DNA from: Trema orientale
Lineage: Eukaryota; Streptophyta; Magnoliopsida; Rosales; Cannabaceae
NCBI GenBank assembly: GCA_002914845.1
Contig: JXTC01000422.1
Span: forward strand, 34,413-98,412
Direction: 5' to 3'
DNA: 64,000 nucleotides
Shown here: in pieces, positions 1 through 13,041 of the stretch
Position numbering within the stretch: position 1 is the stretch's first letter
How the letters are laid out: each line of letters opens with the position of its first letter
The notes under the pieces: model-generated
Told to the model about the DNA's origin: nothing
The model's input: only the letters and a program-made list of their open reading frames with translations
Database searches by the model: none
Made by a program: the position numbers and the translations under genes

Positions 1-657
1 TCGGCCTACTAAAATTTCAACCCAACCCAACCCAATAAGGCCTCTAAACCGAAGTGGGCCTACTATGGTTGGCCTCGGGTTGGGTTGAGTTGGCCCAATC
101 AGGCTAAAGATTTTTGTTATTGAAAAAAGAGAAATCTAAAAAGAAGCTTTGGACCTGGGCTTACTAAAGCTGAGAGTGAGAGAGATCGACCAGAGACGAG
201 AACATGGGTGAGAGAATGAGAGAGAAGGGGGGTGGGGGACGAGAACGAGAGTGAGAGAGTGAGAGATAGATGAGAACGAGAGTGAGAGAGAGACGAGGAA
301 GAGTGAGATTGGCTATGGGAGGGTGAGAGACGAGGACTTGCTTTGTGAGGAGGGTGGCGGCTGAGAAAGAAAAAGAAGACAGAGGGTTAAGTATTATGTT
401 AGGGTTTCACGATTTCTGTATAATATATATATATAATATTTCATAAATATATAAAATATAACAAGTAGACCATTCTTTCGGCCGGGTCGGCCTGCATCGG
501 ACTGTGAAGCCCATAATCCACGGGCCGACTAAATGAAGTTGGGCCTTGTATTTTCAACCCAACCCAACCCAATAAAAGCCCAGAACCCGCCAAATTCGGA
601 TTGGGTTGGGTTGGGTTGGCCGGATTGATCGGCCCAGTAAAAATTTTGCACACCCCT
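1..657. mobile_element. Partial hAT-like element with CAACCCAACCC sub-repeats
   Basis: The right end, read on the minus strand, begins TAGGGGTGTGCAAAATTTTT, a terminus typical of plant hAT-type non-autonomous elements. Inside are direct and inverted copies of a CAACCCAACCCAATAA block (near 17, 77, 557 and 598) and a purine-rich GAGAGTGAGAGA stretch at about 165-320. The left end is probably outside the window, so the target duplication cannot be checked. I see no transposase reading frame. The superfamily is inferred from the terminal sequence only. Confidence 0.45.
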
Positions 658-3364
658 AGGGTGTATTAGTGTATTTCCTAAAATACATTATGATAAAGGT
701 GTATTTTGCCCAAAAAAAAAAAAAAAAACCTAAACTTTTTAAATACGAGTTATGTGTTTGTGTGTTCAAGAGTCCAAAATATATCACTGGAGTTTGCCAT
801 AATGCATATGGTGCTTGAAAAATATTACATGGTGGAAATTGACGTTGACTAGGTATACCTAGTTAATATTAGTCCTATGGTGCCTTATAGACTCTTTAAG
901 TTAACCCTTTATATATACTTTTTAAATAAAAGTTTTGCATTTGTGTTTCAAGAATTCAAGATATATCACTTGAGTTTCCCATAATGTTTATGGTGCTAAC
1001 CAAAAAAAAAAAAGCAATAAAGTGTAAGTAATTTACAATTTGTAAGTAAATGGCAATAAATTCTAAGTAATTTAAATAAATTACATAACTCAACTTCTTT
1101 TGATTTAGTTTGTGTTTTTCCTTTTCTTTTTTTATCACTCTTTAAAAATCATATTCACTATTAATTAGGCAAAGTAGATATCAGTAAGAATAAAAATTAA
1201 AAACGAGAGGGATTTAAAATGAAGAGAGCGAGCGGGAAAGAAGACTAATGCAGAAAGGATGTGAGAAGGAGGGACTGAGGCGAAGGGATTTAGAGGAGAG
1301 ATTTAGGCTATATATGTTTAGTAAAGAGGAAAGAAAATGGGAAGAGAGGAAAAAATATGAGAGATGGAAAATGTGTATATTAGTAAGGAAAATATCTTTC
1401 GTCTATAGTTGATTAGTATATAAAGAGCAAAGAAAATTAATTTATTTTAAAATGACTATTTTACTCTCTATATTGCTATTTTAGAAATTAGTATATAAAG
1501 CTAGTTTAGTAAATTATACTCTTTCATTAACTTTTTTTTAATAAATTTTTTTGGGCCGGCCTATCCTTTTTCCTTTCCCCTTTCTTTTTCGTAATCTTTT
1601 TCTTTTTCTCTTCCTTTCTCTTTTCATTCCTATTAAACTTTTTTTTTTTTTTTTTTAGTTTCTCTTCACTTTTTTTTCCTACTCTTTCTTTCATCTCTCT
1701 TTTTCTCCTACCAAATATCGTTTTAGGCAGAAAGGGGTTAAAAATAGAGAGCGAGAAGACAACAAAAGAAGTAATAAGTATAAGAGTAGGAAAAGATAAG
1801 GGTAACGAAAAGTACTATTGGATTGTCTTTCCTCTTTTGTCATTTTGTTAATGTAAGAGAAGTGACTTTTACCTCATTTTGAGGTATCAATATAATCTCG
1901 GTTAATTGAGGGATGAAAACTGAAGAAACAAAAAAAGAGATGTGGTAATAGAATCACCTTTCACTATTTTGGAGAAGAAATAGCCAATATTTTGAAGGCC
2001 TTAAAAAATGTCATGAAAGATTCAGATTTTTTTTTCAAAAGATAAAAGAAGAAAATAATATTTTGTAAATTCAAGTATAAAAACAGATGGCTACTCTAAT
2101 TTCTCTTTCCAATTCAAGTAATGGTAAACATTAAATATAATACATATTGACTAATGCGTAATATAGAGTAAATGAAACGAAAAGAAAAAAGATAAAAAAA
2201 AAAGATAAGTGATTTCTTTGATATGTTCACATATTAATTGAAAAATAAAAACATATAAAAGAGAATTCTAGCATTTTAAGTTGCAATGACGGAATGTTAA
2301 CAATAATGGAAATAATTATAGGAATGGAATAGAATAAAATAAGAATGGTGTGAAATTATGTAATGAGCATTCATATGTTTGGTTGACTAGGAATGGACTC
2401 GATTAATTGTATTTTGACAAAATACTTATTTTCTTAGATTCATTATATATTTTTAACAGAAACAAAATGAATAAATTAAACAACATATCTCAAATAGAAA
2501 CAAAAAAAAAAAAGGAAGGAAAGCAAAGTAATAATAAGAAAATGAGAAAATTAGGTGGATGAACAATTTTTTACATTGGTTTAAGTAGATATCCATATTT
2601 TAAAAATTATAGTTAAATGTCCACTTCTTTTAAAACTTTAGTTGTAGAATATGTTATATTTCTATTTCTATCATTAAGTGATATTACGGGAATTAAAAGC
2701 CCCAATATCAGCAGCAAATCAAGCCCTAAATTTATGAAAGGCAAAGTAATTGTTTATCGGAGAACTATTTTAATTATTACATAGAAACCAGACATTAGAG
2801 GTGTTGGAACGATTTTGGTTAGGAGGACCACGGCGAAGATCATCAACGGCCACAGATGAGGAGGAATCTTGACGGAGGAACACAGGCGAAGGAGTATCGA
2901 GGGACAAGCATCTTCGGCAGAGAGTCGTCAGTGTTGGAGATTTGGGAACGACGATGGAAGTTAGGTTGGCTGAGAGGGACAAAGTCACAAAGAGTTCTTA
3001 TGTTTTTCGGTGAAATTGAGTTCGAAGATAGGATAGATGTTATTCCATCCAATCTTGAGTGAAATCAACTTTACATTGGAATTTCCAACCAAACAATGAA
3101 CTCGGACTATTTTGGAATTGTTTTCTTTCCATTTTATTCCATTACTCAAATAAGTGGGATTCTTATTCCCTTCTATTCTATTTGACCTACAAGGTATACA
3201 AACCACAGACATATGCCGGTAACACGTTGCAAAAGTCACGATTGAATTGGATCCACAGATAAAAGTACGCCGGTAAGAAGTTACAAAAGTCATGATTGAG
3301 TTAGAGTCAAAGTTCATACGCCAAAAATATTTGTCACAAAATGTTATAATGCCTTGGCTATCAG
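658..3364. other. Intergenic AT-rich DNA, no gene seen
   Basis: AT-rich, with long A and T runs and purine-rich stretches. Two blocks, about 2300-2400 and 3045-3190, share GGAATGGAAT and TTTGGTTG-type words in opposite orientation. Between them, 2770-3060 is less AT-rich and holds short overlapping open frames on both strands. The frames lack homology I recognise, so this looks like the interior of an old transposon rather than a gene. Confidence 0.5.
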
Positions 3365-4904
3365 CTATACCCTCTCCAACTCAGCTAGGTGTTTGTCTAG
3401 TTGGTCTTTCAACTCCTTTCTCCACCCTTGGATCTGTTTCTCATGTTTTTTGATAAGCTCATTTTTGAGCTTTAACTCTTCTTCCATCACAGCGATCTCC
3501 TGCAAACCATGACAAGAAGCAAACAAAGATCGAATCACTAAATTGATTTACAAGCCGATGAAACGGTTGACCAATATGATCATGCTATTACCTTTCTCAG
3601 AGTTTCAGCCTTGCTTGGTTGATCCTCACGTTGCAGACCAATAAAATAGAGTTGAAGCTTTTTGGCAGCCTCCATAAAGTCTCTAGCATGCCTCTCAACA
3701 TCAACTAAAGAATAACACAACATACACCATTAAAGCATGTCTTAAAAACAAAGGCGAATAGCAGGTCCAGAGAAACCTTGGTCTACTACACTTTAAGATC
3801 TAATTGGCCCTAATGAGAATGGAAATAAAGAAAGTGTTTTTCCTTTTCTAATTCATTCATTCATGTGTTCAGTGACACTTACGGTGAATCCCTCACATAA
3901 TTAGTGAAATGGGAAAGAATAGGTCAATTTTAGAGACTCTTCTCATGCATTGCCAAGCCCTTTCTTCTACAATTATTTTCATTACAAACTAGTAAACATA
4001 CCCAGTAATGTAACTACTAAACCACATCTTATCATTAAAAATTCGCAGAACAACTAGGGGGGATCAGAAAACCCTGCATTTTTTCAAGTATAAAGTAGAA
4101 AAAATGCAAGCATAACAAACTGTACTCTATGATAAAATCCAAATCAAGGATATTCCATTTCCACCTTTCAAATGAGAGATTGAAGGTGAGTTTTTTCATC
4201 CCAGTTTGAGTACAGCCAGATGGATCATTTAGCCTCAACATTCTGAAAAACTTAAAAAAGCACCTCTCTAAATTGAATTCGAACTTTCCCAGTGTACCAA
4301 ATCCAACAAACAATAAAATTGCTTATAAGTTTTAATACCCAAAGCCAACCATTGACATTTGAACAAAATAACAAAAAGATTATAAGCAACAGTCTCATGG
4401 ATGCAACTTTAATTTGACTCTTCTCTTTTCTAGTTCTGAAACATAAACATGACTTTGAACAACTTAATAGGAACAGAAATTTATACTCCTGAGAGTCTCA
4501 ATAACATTCTCAGCTTCTTCATAAACATAAATTGGAAGATAACCCAAAATCAGACTTAAACAATCTAGCTCAACATTTATTAAACCTAATCTTACTCAAA
4601 ATAAAATTCAATACATATTAAAGTCATACATTTTATGAACAAGGGTTAAAGTTTATTGTGGAATCAAATAATAATATTTTAGAATCAAGAGGGAAAATAA
4701 ATAAATAATTCCAGAGAAATAGAAAAGGGACTAACTTTGGTGAGAAGGATGGGGCGAACGGTCAATTGCTTGGAGCTCTCTAGCAGGCAAGCATGGCAGC
4801 AAAGCAGCTTCTAAAGCCATGAGACAATCGAGCATGTCTTCCTTTGGAGCTGGACTTGACTGCAATGGTGGATCTGCTTGATCAATTGCTTGTCGCTCAC
4901 CCAT
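3365..4904 (-). CDS. MED28: Mediator of RNA polymerase II transcription subunit 28
   Basis: Subunit of the Mediator complex, which bridges transcription factors and RNA polymerase II in the nucleus. Three exons read on the minus strand: 4904-4736, 3704-3592 and 3499-3365, giving 138 residues with all junctions GT-AG and in phase. The protein has the plant MED28 hallmark LLPCLPARELQAIDRSPHPS near residues 37-56, followed by HQIDVERHARDFMEAAKKLQ, then a charged C-terminal coiled coil (EEELKLKNELIKKHEKQIQG) ending at a TAG. The start is the only ATG that opens this frame; a long A/T tract lies in the leader. Intron 1 (3705-4735) is about 1 kb. Upstream, TTGGGCCGTGGGC near 5097 resembles a site II promoter element. 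Similarity to Arabidopsis MED28 is from recall, not a search. Confidence 0.9.
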
Positions 4905-5889
4905 AATCTTTTTTTCTGTATTTTAGAAGAGAAAAACGATGGATTTTCTCTCTTTTTTTTTTTTTTCTTTTTTTTTCCTAGAAAGTAGAAACGAAACAGT
5001 TCAGAGGGAGAGCTCATGAGTCACGGCGCGAGGGAGAAAGAAAGGGGGCATAGAAGCAGTGGGCTCGCTGTAAAGGGAGGCCCCTGATATAGGTAGTTGG
5101 GCCGTGGGCTCAATGTCAAAAGATGGGAAAATTTTGAAAAATTACCACAACATTAGGCGGGATTATGAATTTTCTTATCTTTCAGTATTCAGAGTATTTT
5201 CTCCACAAAATACACAAGATCGAAAAATTGTAGAAAACAAAATTGCGGATGAGAGAAAAAGGATAGGATTCCTTATATGTGTTTTAAACTGGTATCTATG
5301 CGCATGAGCAAAGGGACATATTTTCTCTTTTCTCATTTTCTTTGCTCGCTCTATTACGGATTAATAGACATACTCTTGTTTATTCTGACAATGTTGTAAT
5401 TTTGCTTAAAGCAAAAAATTTTCATTCAATGCAATATTATTTGTTATACCAAATTTAACATGAAATCTAATATAAGGGTGGTGCTTGGGATTCCACCTTT
5501 TTAATATCATCTAATATTGGCAAGTGATTTGTTAGTATTTAATTGATGAATATTATTAACGGTAAGAAATTCACCGACTAAATCTTGGTATTATCATATA
5601 CTATTTTAAAAAATATTAAAAATATAAGATAATATGTAGGATCACAGCACTATCTCTACCATTATAATAGTGAGGTCCCAAATGAATTATTAACCGAAAA
5701 AATTATTCGGAGCAAAGCCTTATTCTTTGGAAGGTCTATCTCCATCAATTACGGAAATGACCTCTTAAGTCTGACATCCATAATTCAAATTCCCTAATTA
5801 AAAGAATTAAATAAAAGAAAAGAAAATTGAAAATTGAAGTAAACAAGGTGGAGAGCACGTTTAAGGTCAATATTCCCATTGTCCAATGA
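4905..5889. other. Divergent intergenic region between MED28 and PARP2, left part
   Basis: This holds the MED28 promoter and leader (about 4905-5110), then AT-rich sequence without a convincing reading frame. A GGGCC-containing motif pair lies near 5080-5110. The short open frame at 5104-5307 has no recognisable similarity. Confidence 0.5.
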
Positions 5890-6271
5890 TAGGGGTGGCA
5901 ATCTGTGTCGTGTCGTGTTTAACCTAATTAAATCATGTCGTTAACAGGTTAACCTACGTGCACCTATTTAATGAAAACGACGTGCAGAATGATGGGTCAA
6001 AACGTATATAAATAGTATAATTATTAGTTTACTCGATTTTTTTAATTAAGTTTTACTATGGTAAGAGAAATTAGTTCATTGGCTTTATGTTTTTTATTTT
6101 ATTTACAAGAAATTCATGAAAAAATATTTTTTTGAAAATAATTATTTAATATAATTTATTAAAAAATTACTTAATCATGTCAATTCGAGTCAATTTCGTG
6201 TCAAACAAGTTCAGCTAATCGTGCGGATTTCGAGTCGTGTTATCGTGTCATGAACTATATTGCCACCCCTA
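5890..6271. mobile_element. hAT-type MITE with exact 8-bp target duplication
   Basis: The 382-bp element begins TAGGGGTGGCAAT and ends with the inverse, ATTGCCACCCCTA. It is flanked on both sides by the exact 8-bp duplication TCCAATGA (5882-5889 and 6272-6279). An 8-bp duplication and these termini fit the hAT superfamily. The interior has repeated TCGTGTC-type words and no coding potential. It lies about 230 bp upstream of the PARP2 start codon, so it could carry or displace promoter sequence. Confidence 0.85.
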
Positions 6272-6503
6272 TCCAATGATTCCAACCCAAGTCCAACTCA
6301 TTCTCGTATGATATGGGGTTTTGGACCTGGACCGCTTCTCTACTACTCGTGCTCAAGAAGCTTTCTGAGGCCGCGGGGCGCCAAAAACAGACAGAGTGCT
6401 TTACACGCTTCAAGCTTATAAATTACGATTCCATAAACGTCGACGTAATTTAGAAGAAACGATCTCATTTCAAAAAGCTTTTGTTTCCCTCCATTGAAAA
6501 AAA

Positions 6504-6608
6504 ATGGCGAACAAGCTCAAGGTAGAAGAACTCCGTACGGAGCTCGCCAAACGTGGTCTAAGCACCGCCGGAACTAAACCCACCCTGGTTTGAGTTTGAC
6601 CATTTCTT

Positions 6609-6639
<31 letters not shown>

Positions 6640-9600
6640 ACGATTTTAATTTTGTCTTATTGTAGGTTCGAAAGCTCGAATCGGCGATTCGCAAAGAGGG
6701 CAAGCAATTACAAGACGGGAATGGTGGTTCAGTCGGGAGGAAGAGGGAAAGGGATTCGGAAGAGGAAGAAGAGGGAGGAAAGTCAAATGGGTCTGAGAAA
6801 ATTAAGGCCATTGACGAGTTTCGGGACATGGGTGTTCGTCAATTACGGGAAGAAGCTGCTCTTCGTGGCATTTCCGCAACTGGGTCGAAGAAAGAATTGC
6901 TGGAGAGGCTTTGTGAAGATTCAGAGAAGGGCTCCAATGGCGTTACTCAAGGTAGTTAGTTTACTTTTGTTGAGAGAAATTCATAATGATGTGATTGGCT
7001 GCTGAGAAAAATTTTGGCAGGGAAAGAAATTAGTGTCAGTTTTATTCTGGGCACTTGGCACTCACTCACTCAAATAAGCCTTCATTTAGTAGCTTAGTGA
7101 GTTTGGCATTTTCGTTTTGTTACTTTAAGGCCAATAGAAACAAACTCGTTGCGCCTACATAGTGTAAGAAGAAATAGTTGGGATCCCTAGAATTATCCTA
7201 ATGAGCAGACAGTGTGTCTAAGTCACCATATATGATTTTCTTCGTAAAACTCTTTAAAAGAAAGTACGATGAGACCGTCATGTCTGGATGGAATCTTACA
7301 GCATCCGTTTGATGCCGAGAGTAAATGTAGACAGCATCCATCAGGGTCATTGGATTGCCGAAACTGTTTTGTTCAAAGTAAACTGTTTCCTAAAGTTCAT
7401 TTCATTATTTCCTTTATTTTTATTTTTTCACTTTAATGTTGGTCAATGTAAATATGTGACTTTTTTTACAGAATATAATTAAAAATTAGATTATTGTTCT
7501 AGTGGCAGCTGTGGAAGAAGGGAATGACAGCAAGACGGAGAAGATTATGACTGCTACCAAGAAGGGTGCAGCAGTATTGGACCAATGGTTACCAGATGAG
7601 ATAAAGGCACAGTATCATGTTTTGCAACTGGTAATTCTAGTTTATGATATTGAGTCTTTTGTTTTCTTTTTAAGTTTTATTCTTTTGGCTACTATCATTA
7701 TAGTTTTGGACTGACCTATCCCATTTTTCGATGCAGGGGGATGACATTTATGACGCCATTTTGAACCAGACAAATGTTGGGGATAACAACAACAAGTTCT
7801 ATGTGATTCAGGCTCTTGGTTAACTCTTTTTCCCTTTTGGCAAATTTTACTTACTCTAACTAAGATGTTCTACATTCAGTCTTGCAAACTACTTTGTTGA
7901 GTTCAAATTCCAATAGTAACATCGTTGATACCCACGTTTCATAAGATAAATGCTCTAGCTTTTGGGCTTCTTGGACTTTAGGTTACTTAGATTTACCTCT
8001 TGAAATGCACGTAATATCATGTCCTATGCTGATTTATCAGCTTATATTCTCAATTTTGGTGCCTTTCACAAGTTCTTAACCATACTTGAATTTCTTCAAA
8101 ACTGCTGCAGAATCTGATGATGGTGGTAGATTCATGGTTTATAATAGATGGGGAAGAGTAGGAGTAAAAGGTCAAGACAAGTTACAAGGCCCTTATACAT
8201 CACGAGAAAGTGCTATCTGGGAGTTTGAACAAAAGTTTCATGCAAAAACAAAGAACCATTGGTCGAGTCGGAAAGACTTTGTTTCTTACCCAAAGAGCTA
8301 TACTTGGTTAGAAATGGACTACAGTGAAAATGAGAAGGAATCAATTGTGAGTTTCTTGACTCTGAGTTTAGTTATTTAATATATGATTTCTGAATGCTTG
8401 AAATTCTCCTTGCGACCTGAATTTTTATTTGTCAGGTAACTAGAAAACCATCTATTCATTTGTCTTTTATCTCTATAAATACTGTATGAATTTAGGAGTC
8501 CTTCGTGTAGAAAGGAAACGTTCTTGAATGCACTTATCAGAAGAAAAGGGGAAAAAAATCGTGAATTTTGTCCTCATCAATTTATTGCATTTTAGAACTT
8601 GGCTTTTGTTGCGTGATTGTAGAGGCTGTCCCATGTTCGTGTTGTGAAGTGAGTATGGAGGTGGGTTTAAGGAGGAGAATATTATTTTTCTCCTGGTATT
8701 TTAAGGCGTACTAAATCATGGTCAATTTGTCAGATCAAAGAACAGCCTAACATTATCTTTCCCATTGTTCTTAATGCCTGCAAAATTATTGTCAGGTAAA
8801 AGAACAGCCAAACTGTGATTTACAAGCACAACCTCGGAACACTAAACTTGAGCCGCGTGTTGCAAAGTTTATATCTCTAATTTGCAATGTCAGTATGATG
8901 AAGCAGCAAATGATGGAAATAGGTTCGTTAATCCGTAATTTGTTTTCTGCGAAATATCATCATACTGGTCGTGACAACAAAAAATTTGGCATTCCGGCGT
9001 ATAGTCAAATTGGATTTTCCTTTTATTCTATTTTCGTTGATACCATCGAAACTTGATTGGCTTTCCCCTTCTCTTTAATAACTTTTTCCATCATATAAGT
9101 TTTACACGTTTTTAATGTTCTTTTTAGGATATAATGCTGATAAGTTGCCACTTGGTAAGCTAAGCAAATCAACAATTCTGAAGGTACGGATTTTACTCTG
9201 TGTTTAAGGTTTAATTCATCTCTCATTCATACTTGGTTATAGTTTTCTAGAGTACCCTAACCATTTTTTAAGGGAAATCATTAAGTGGTTGAAAAATGCT
9301 TAGCAAGTAACTACTTAATTATGATACATAATTGAAGATACTTGCTCTAAGACAAACGTAGATTGACTTTTAATAGGACTCTTTAAGATGAAGGAAAAAA
9401 AATACTAATTACTGTTTTCAGCAACCAAGAAAAAAAAAGGATTATTTATAAATTAGAAGATGTCGAACTTTACTAGTGTCTGGTTATTTGCTTTCTGTTA
9501 TCCCATTATCCACACTGGTATAGATCCTACCAACCTGGACTCAGAGAAAAGAAAGTATTCTTCACGCTTTCAGAGGTGGCATTGGTTAAGTATTAAAATG

Positions 9601-12600
9601 CTGAACGGTGGAGTTCTATATACTTGCAGCTACTAGTGTGCACCTGGCACTCATAGTTGCAGGCAGATTGAGATTTGTCACAAGCATCATAGTTATTAAG
9701 GTCTTATAAAATATGGTCTGGCACTTAATTCACTATCATGTTTTCCTCTCTCATATAATGTTTTAGAGCTAGTTACCATTTTCTTACAGAATCAGAATTG
9801 TGAGATTTTCCTTAATGATGATGCTTTGTTTTGGGAATAGCGGTCTTGGTAGGTCAGTACATTTTAAGTGCACTGATGAAAGTCTTCTTTTGACATATAT
9901 AGGGATATGAAGTTCTGAAAAGAATTGCTGACATGATTGGCCAGTCTGATAGGAGAATACTTGAGCAATTAAGCGGGTAATACTTGTGTTTGTTCGCTAC
10001 AAATTTGTGACTATGTTTTCTCAAAATGTCTGGTACATTTCGATTGGCCAGTCTAATAGGAGAATACTTGAGCAACTAAGTGGGTAATACATTTGTTTGT
10101 TCGCTACAAATTTGTGACTATGTTTTAAAAGTATTGTTCGCTACAAATTTGTGACTATGTTTTCTCCAAATGTCTGGTACATCATGTCATGTCACCTTAC
10201 ATATTTCTTGTCCAAGAAACTAGATTATTTATATTTTCTTCAGATAAATTTTGAATTATACAATATCTGGTCTTTTTGCAGAGAATTTTACACAGTCATT
10301 CCTCATGATTTTGGATTTAAAAAAATGCGTGAGTTCTCTCTCTTGCTCTCTTCTTCCTAGGATATGGCAACCGAAGGTTGTATTTTTTTTCTGTGAGGGC
10401 ATCTTACTCAGTTAGAATATGACTGATGGCAGGTGATTTTGTAATTGACACCCCTCAGAAGTTGAAATCCAAGTTAGAAATGGTAAATTCTTTCCTTCTT
10501 TTCAATATATGCTAGTGATTTTCTTCTTTTTTTTTTTTTCCCTGGGGGAAGCTGCTTCTTTGAATTTTATATGCGGCGTATTATTACATATTTTTGGCTG
10601 CTTTAGTTATATTAGAGGCATGCTTAACTTCATAATCCAATTGAAGGTTGAAGCACTAAGCGAAATTGAGGTGGCAACAAAATTGTTGAAGGATGACATT
10701 GGTGGTCAGGTACATCTTTGGTCTAACTCATAACTAGTTATTTTCAACAATTTTATGTCAGTCAGAAAGTTTTGAATGTCATCCTCATATATTCAGAGGT
10801 TTCTTATCTTATTTTTCATTTATTAAGTAATTTGCTACAATTTATTTTCAGAATATCCACATTCTTTCGTTCTTATATATTTGTTTGATATGTCAATAAA
10901 TTTTTGTTGGAAATTTTATTATGAGAGACCAGCAACAAATCTTCACTTGAATCATATGAGCAGATATTCTGTTGCATTTTATCCAGAGTTTTCTAGTTTA
11001 CTAATTTATGGTTCTGCCATTCTTGTAGGAAGATCCATTGCACTCTCATTATCAAAGCCTTCGTTGTGAACTGATACCTCTTGATGTTGATTCTAATGAA
11101 TTTGCTATGGTATTTAGTATTGAATTGTCGTACAACTTTTAGTATTAAAACTGTAACTTTTGGGGTGAAGGCAACTTGTTTTTTGAATGGCCCAGAAAAT
11201 TAGAGAACATTTTAAAAACTTACACTTCATTTTATTTGCTCTATTTTTTTTTTCCTTTTTCCCAGATTGCAAAATATATGCAGAACACTCATGCAAAAAC
11301 GCATTCGAATTATGCTGTTGATATTGGCCAATTATTCAGGGTATCAAGAGACGGTGAAGATGACCGTTTCAGAAAGGTACAATGCATGATTCAAAAATTG
11401 CTTCTTGATGTTTTTCTTTCTCATCACGTCTCCCCCTCTTTTTATCTTTGCATGATTTAGCTGTTACCAAACAGACTTGAGCTTTTATTGTCCTTAATCT
11501 TTTTAAATTTAACATGGTGTAATTGTATTTCTCTTGCAAAAAGTTTTCAAGTACCAAAAATAGAATGCTACTATGGCACGGTTCTCGGCTCACAAATTGG
11601 ACTGGCATTTTATCCCAAGGTTATCCTTTTTCTTATACTCATAAATATAGTTTATATTGTTTGTTGTCTGCATTGTGCGCTTATGCTTGTTACTGGTTTG
11701 ATTTATTCATCAATTGCTGAAAAGTAACTAATTCCAACTTGTATTTTTGATATTCTAGGTTTGCGCATTGCTCCACCTGAAGCACCTGTAACTGGTTACA
11801 TGTTTGGGAAAGGGGTTTACTTTGCTGACATGTTCTCCAAAAGCGCAAATTATTGCTACGCTTCGCAGAATGCTGCACCTGGCGTGCTGCTTTTATGTGA
11901 GGTGGGGTTTTTCTTTACCCTTTGATTGCTATAGCAAAACATTTGTTGTTAGGATGGAGTCACATTAAATTGCTATATATCATAATGTCAATAACAATTA
12001 AGTTTAGTGAGCGTGATAAACAATTTTACTCGACAAAATTCTGAATTTTCCAATCACTATCTGCTATACTTTATCATTTTGATTTATTTCCACCTTTCCA
12101 TTATTTTTTCTCCTTTACTTTTCCCCCTGTGATGTATATTAATTGTGGCTGAAGTGCTCTTTCTATATTTTTTTTTTTTCCTTAACCATTAATGTTTATT
12201 TTGTCACTGTTCATCCATAAAATTTGGCGTCCTTCTCATGGTTCTGGACTTGTGAATTGCTTAGGTTGCACTTGGTGACATGGCTGAGCTTCTAACTGCT
12301 AAATATGATGCTGATCAGCTGCCAGAGGGAAAGCTAAGGTCTTTATATTTAATTTTCTGGATTGCATATATGCTGTCTAAGACTTTCATGCTTACATTAT
12401 AGTATCTACCTATGATACAGGAAAACATCTCTCTTCTATGTACTTTTGAAACTCTCCATGGGCACATCCTAATATTTAGAACTTGCTTGACATGGCTTTT
12501 GTCTCTGATGAACAACTCTACCAAATACCATTTTTATTCACAATCTTTATAACGCTTGACGTTTTCACTTGGGAGAGACATGACCGTTAGGAGTTTTGTT

Positions 12601-13041
12601 AATCTTCCTTCTTGAACCAAAAGAACATTCCGTCATATTACTTAAAATACTAGTAGTCATAATGTCAGTTACTCTTAAGTAATGCGGAAAATACCTATTT
12701 TGACAGCACGAAAGGGGTTGGAAGAACTGCTCCGGATCTCTCTAAAGCTCGGCTACTAGACGATGGTGTTTTAGTTCCCGATGGAAAGCCGAAAGAGAAT
12801 TCACGCCGTGAGGTACCTAGAATTAATATCATAATATCATTCTAAACATGTAATTGAAGAGTAAACCGAAGGACCTAGAAAATTAATAAGTAATTCCTAA
12901 TCCGTTTAAGAGGATTGAACTTAGTCTGATTTAATATGCACCTTGCAGGGTGCTTTATTGTATAACGAGTACATAGTTTACAATGTGGAGCAGATTCGGA
13001 TGCGGTATGTCGTTCAGGTGAACTTCAATTTTAAGCGATAA
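6504..13041 (+). CDS. PARP2: Poly(ADP-ribose) polymerase 2 (SAP-SAP-WGR-PARP type)
   Basis: Nuclear enzyme that attaches ADP-ribose chains from NAD+ to proteins at DNA breaks. Eighteen exons: 6504-6587, 6666-6951, 7503-7630, 7737-7818, 8111-8346, 8796-8922, 9128-9183, 9903-9976, 10282-10328, 10433-10482, 10647-10709, 11029-11109, 11266-11376, 11544-11619, 11759-11901, 12265-12338, 12707-12812, 12949-13041. These join in phase to 638 residues, within one or so of the length I recall for Arabidopsis PARP2. Domains: SAP at about 2-36, a second SAP at about 70-105, WGR ([12 protein letters not shown]) at about 200, the helical regulatory domain at about 290-410, then the catalytic domain. The H-Y-E triad is intact: His487 in LLWHGS, Tyr521 in GKGVYFADM, Glu615 in [10 protein letters not shown]. 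Intron 8 contains a tandem copy of the exon 8 junction. Confidence 0.95.
9935..10185 (+). repeat. Tandem duplication of the exon 8/intron 8 junction in PARP2
   Basis: The stretch from GATTGGCCAGTCTGATAGG at 9935 recurs at 10042 (offset 107 bp) with a few substitutions, including the exon end and its GTAATA donor. A third, partial copy of the intron portion (TTCGCTACAAATTTGTGACT) follows at about 10136. The second copy contains a pseudo-donor at 10084 but no good acceptor before it. If the AG at 10049-10050 were used, the inserted 33 nt would bring an early TAA into frame. Confidence 0.85.

Noticed and set aside
557..640. CAACCCAACCC/GGGTTGGGTTGG runs as interstitial telomere repeats
   Set aside because: The unit is not the plant telomere unit TTTAGGG; it belongs to the hAT-like element.
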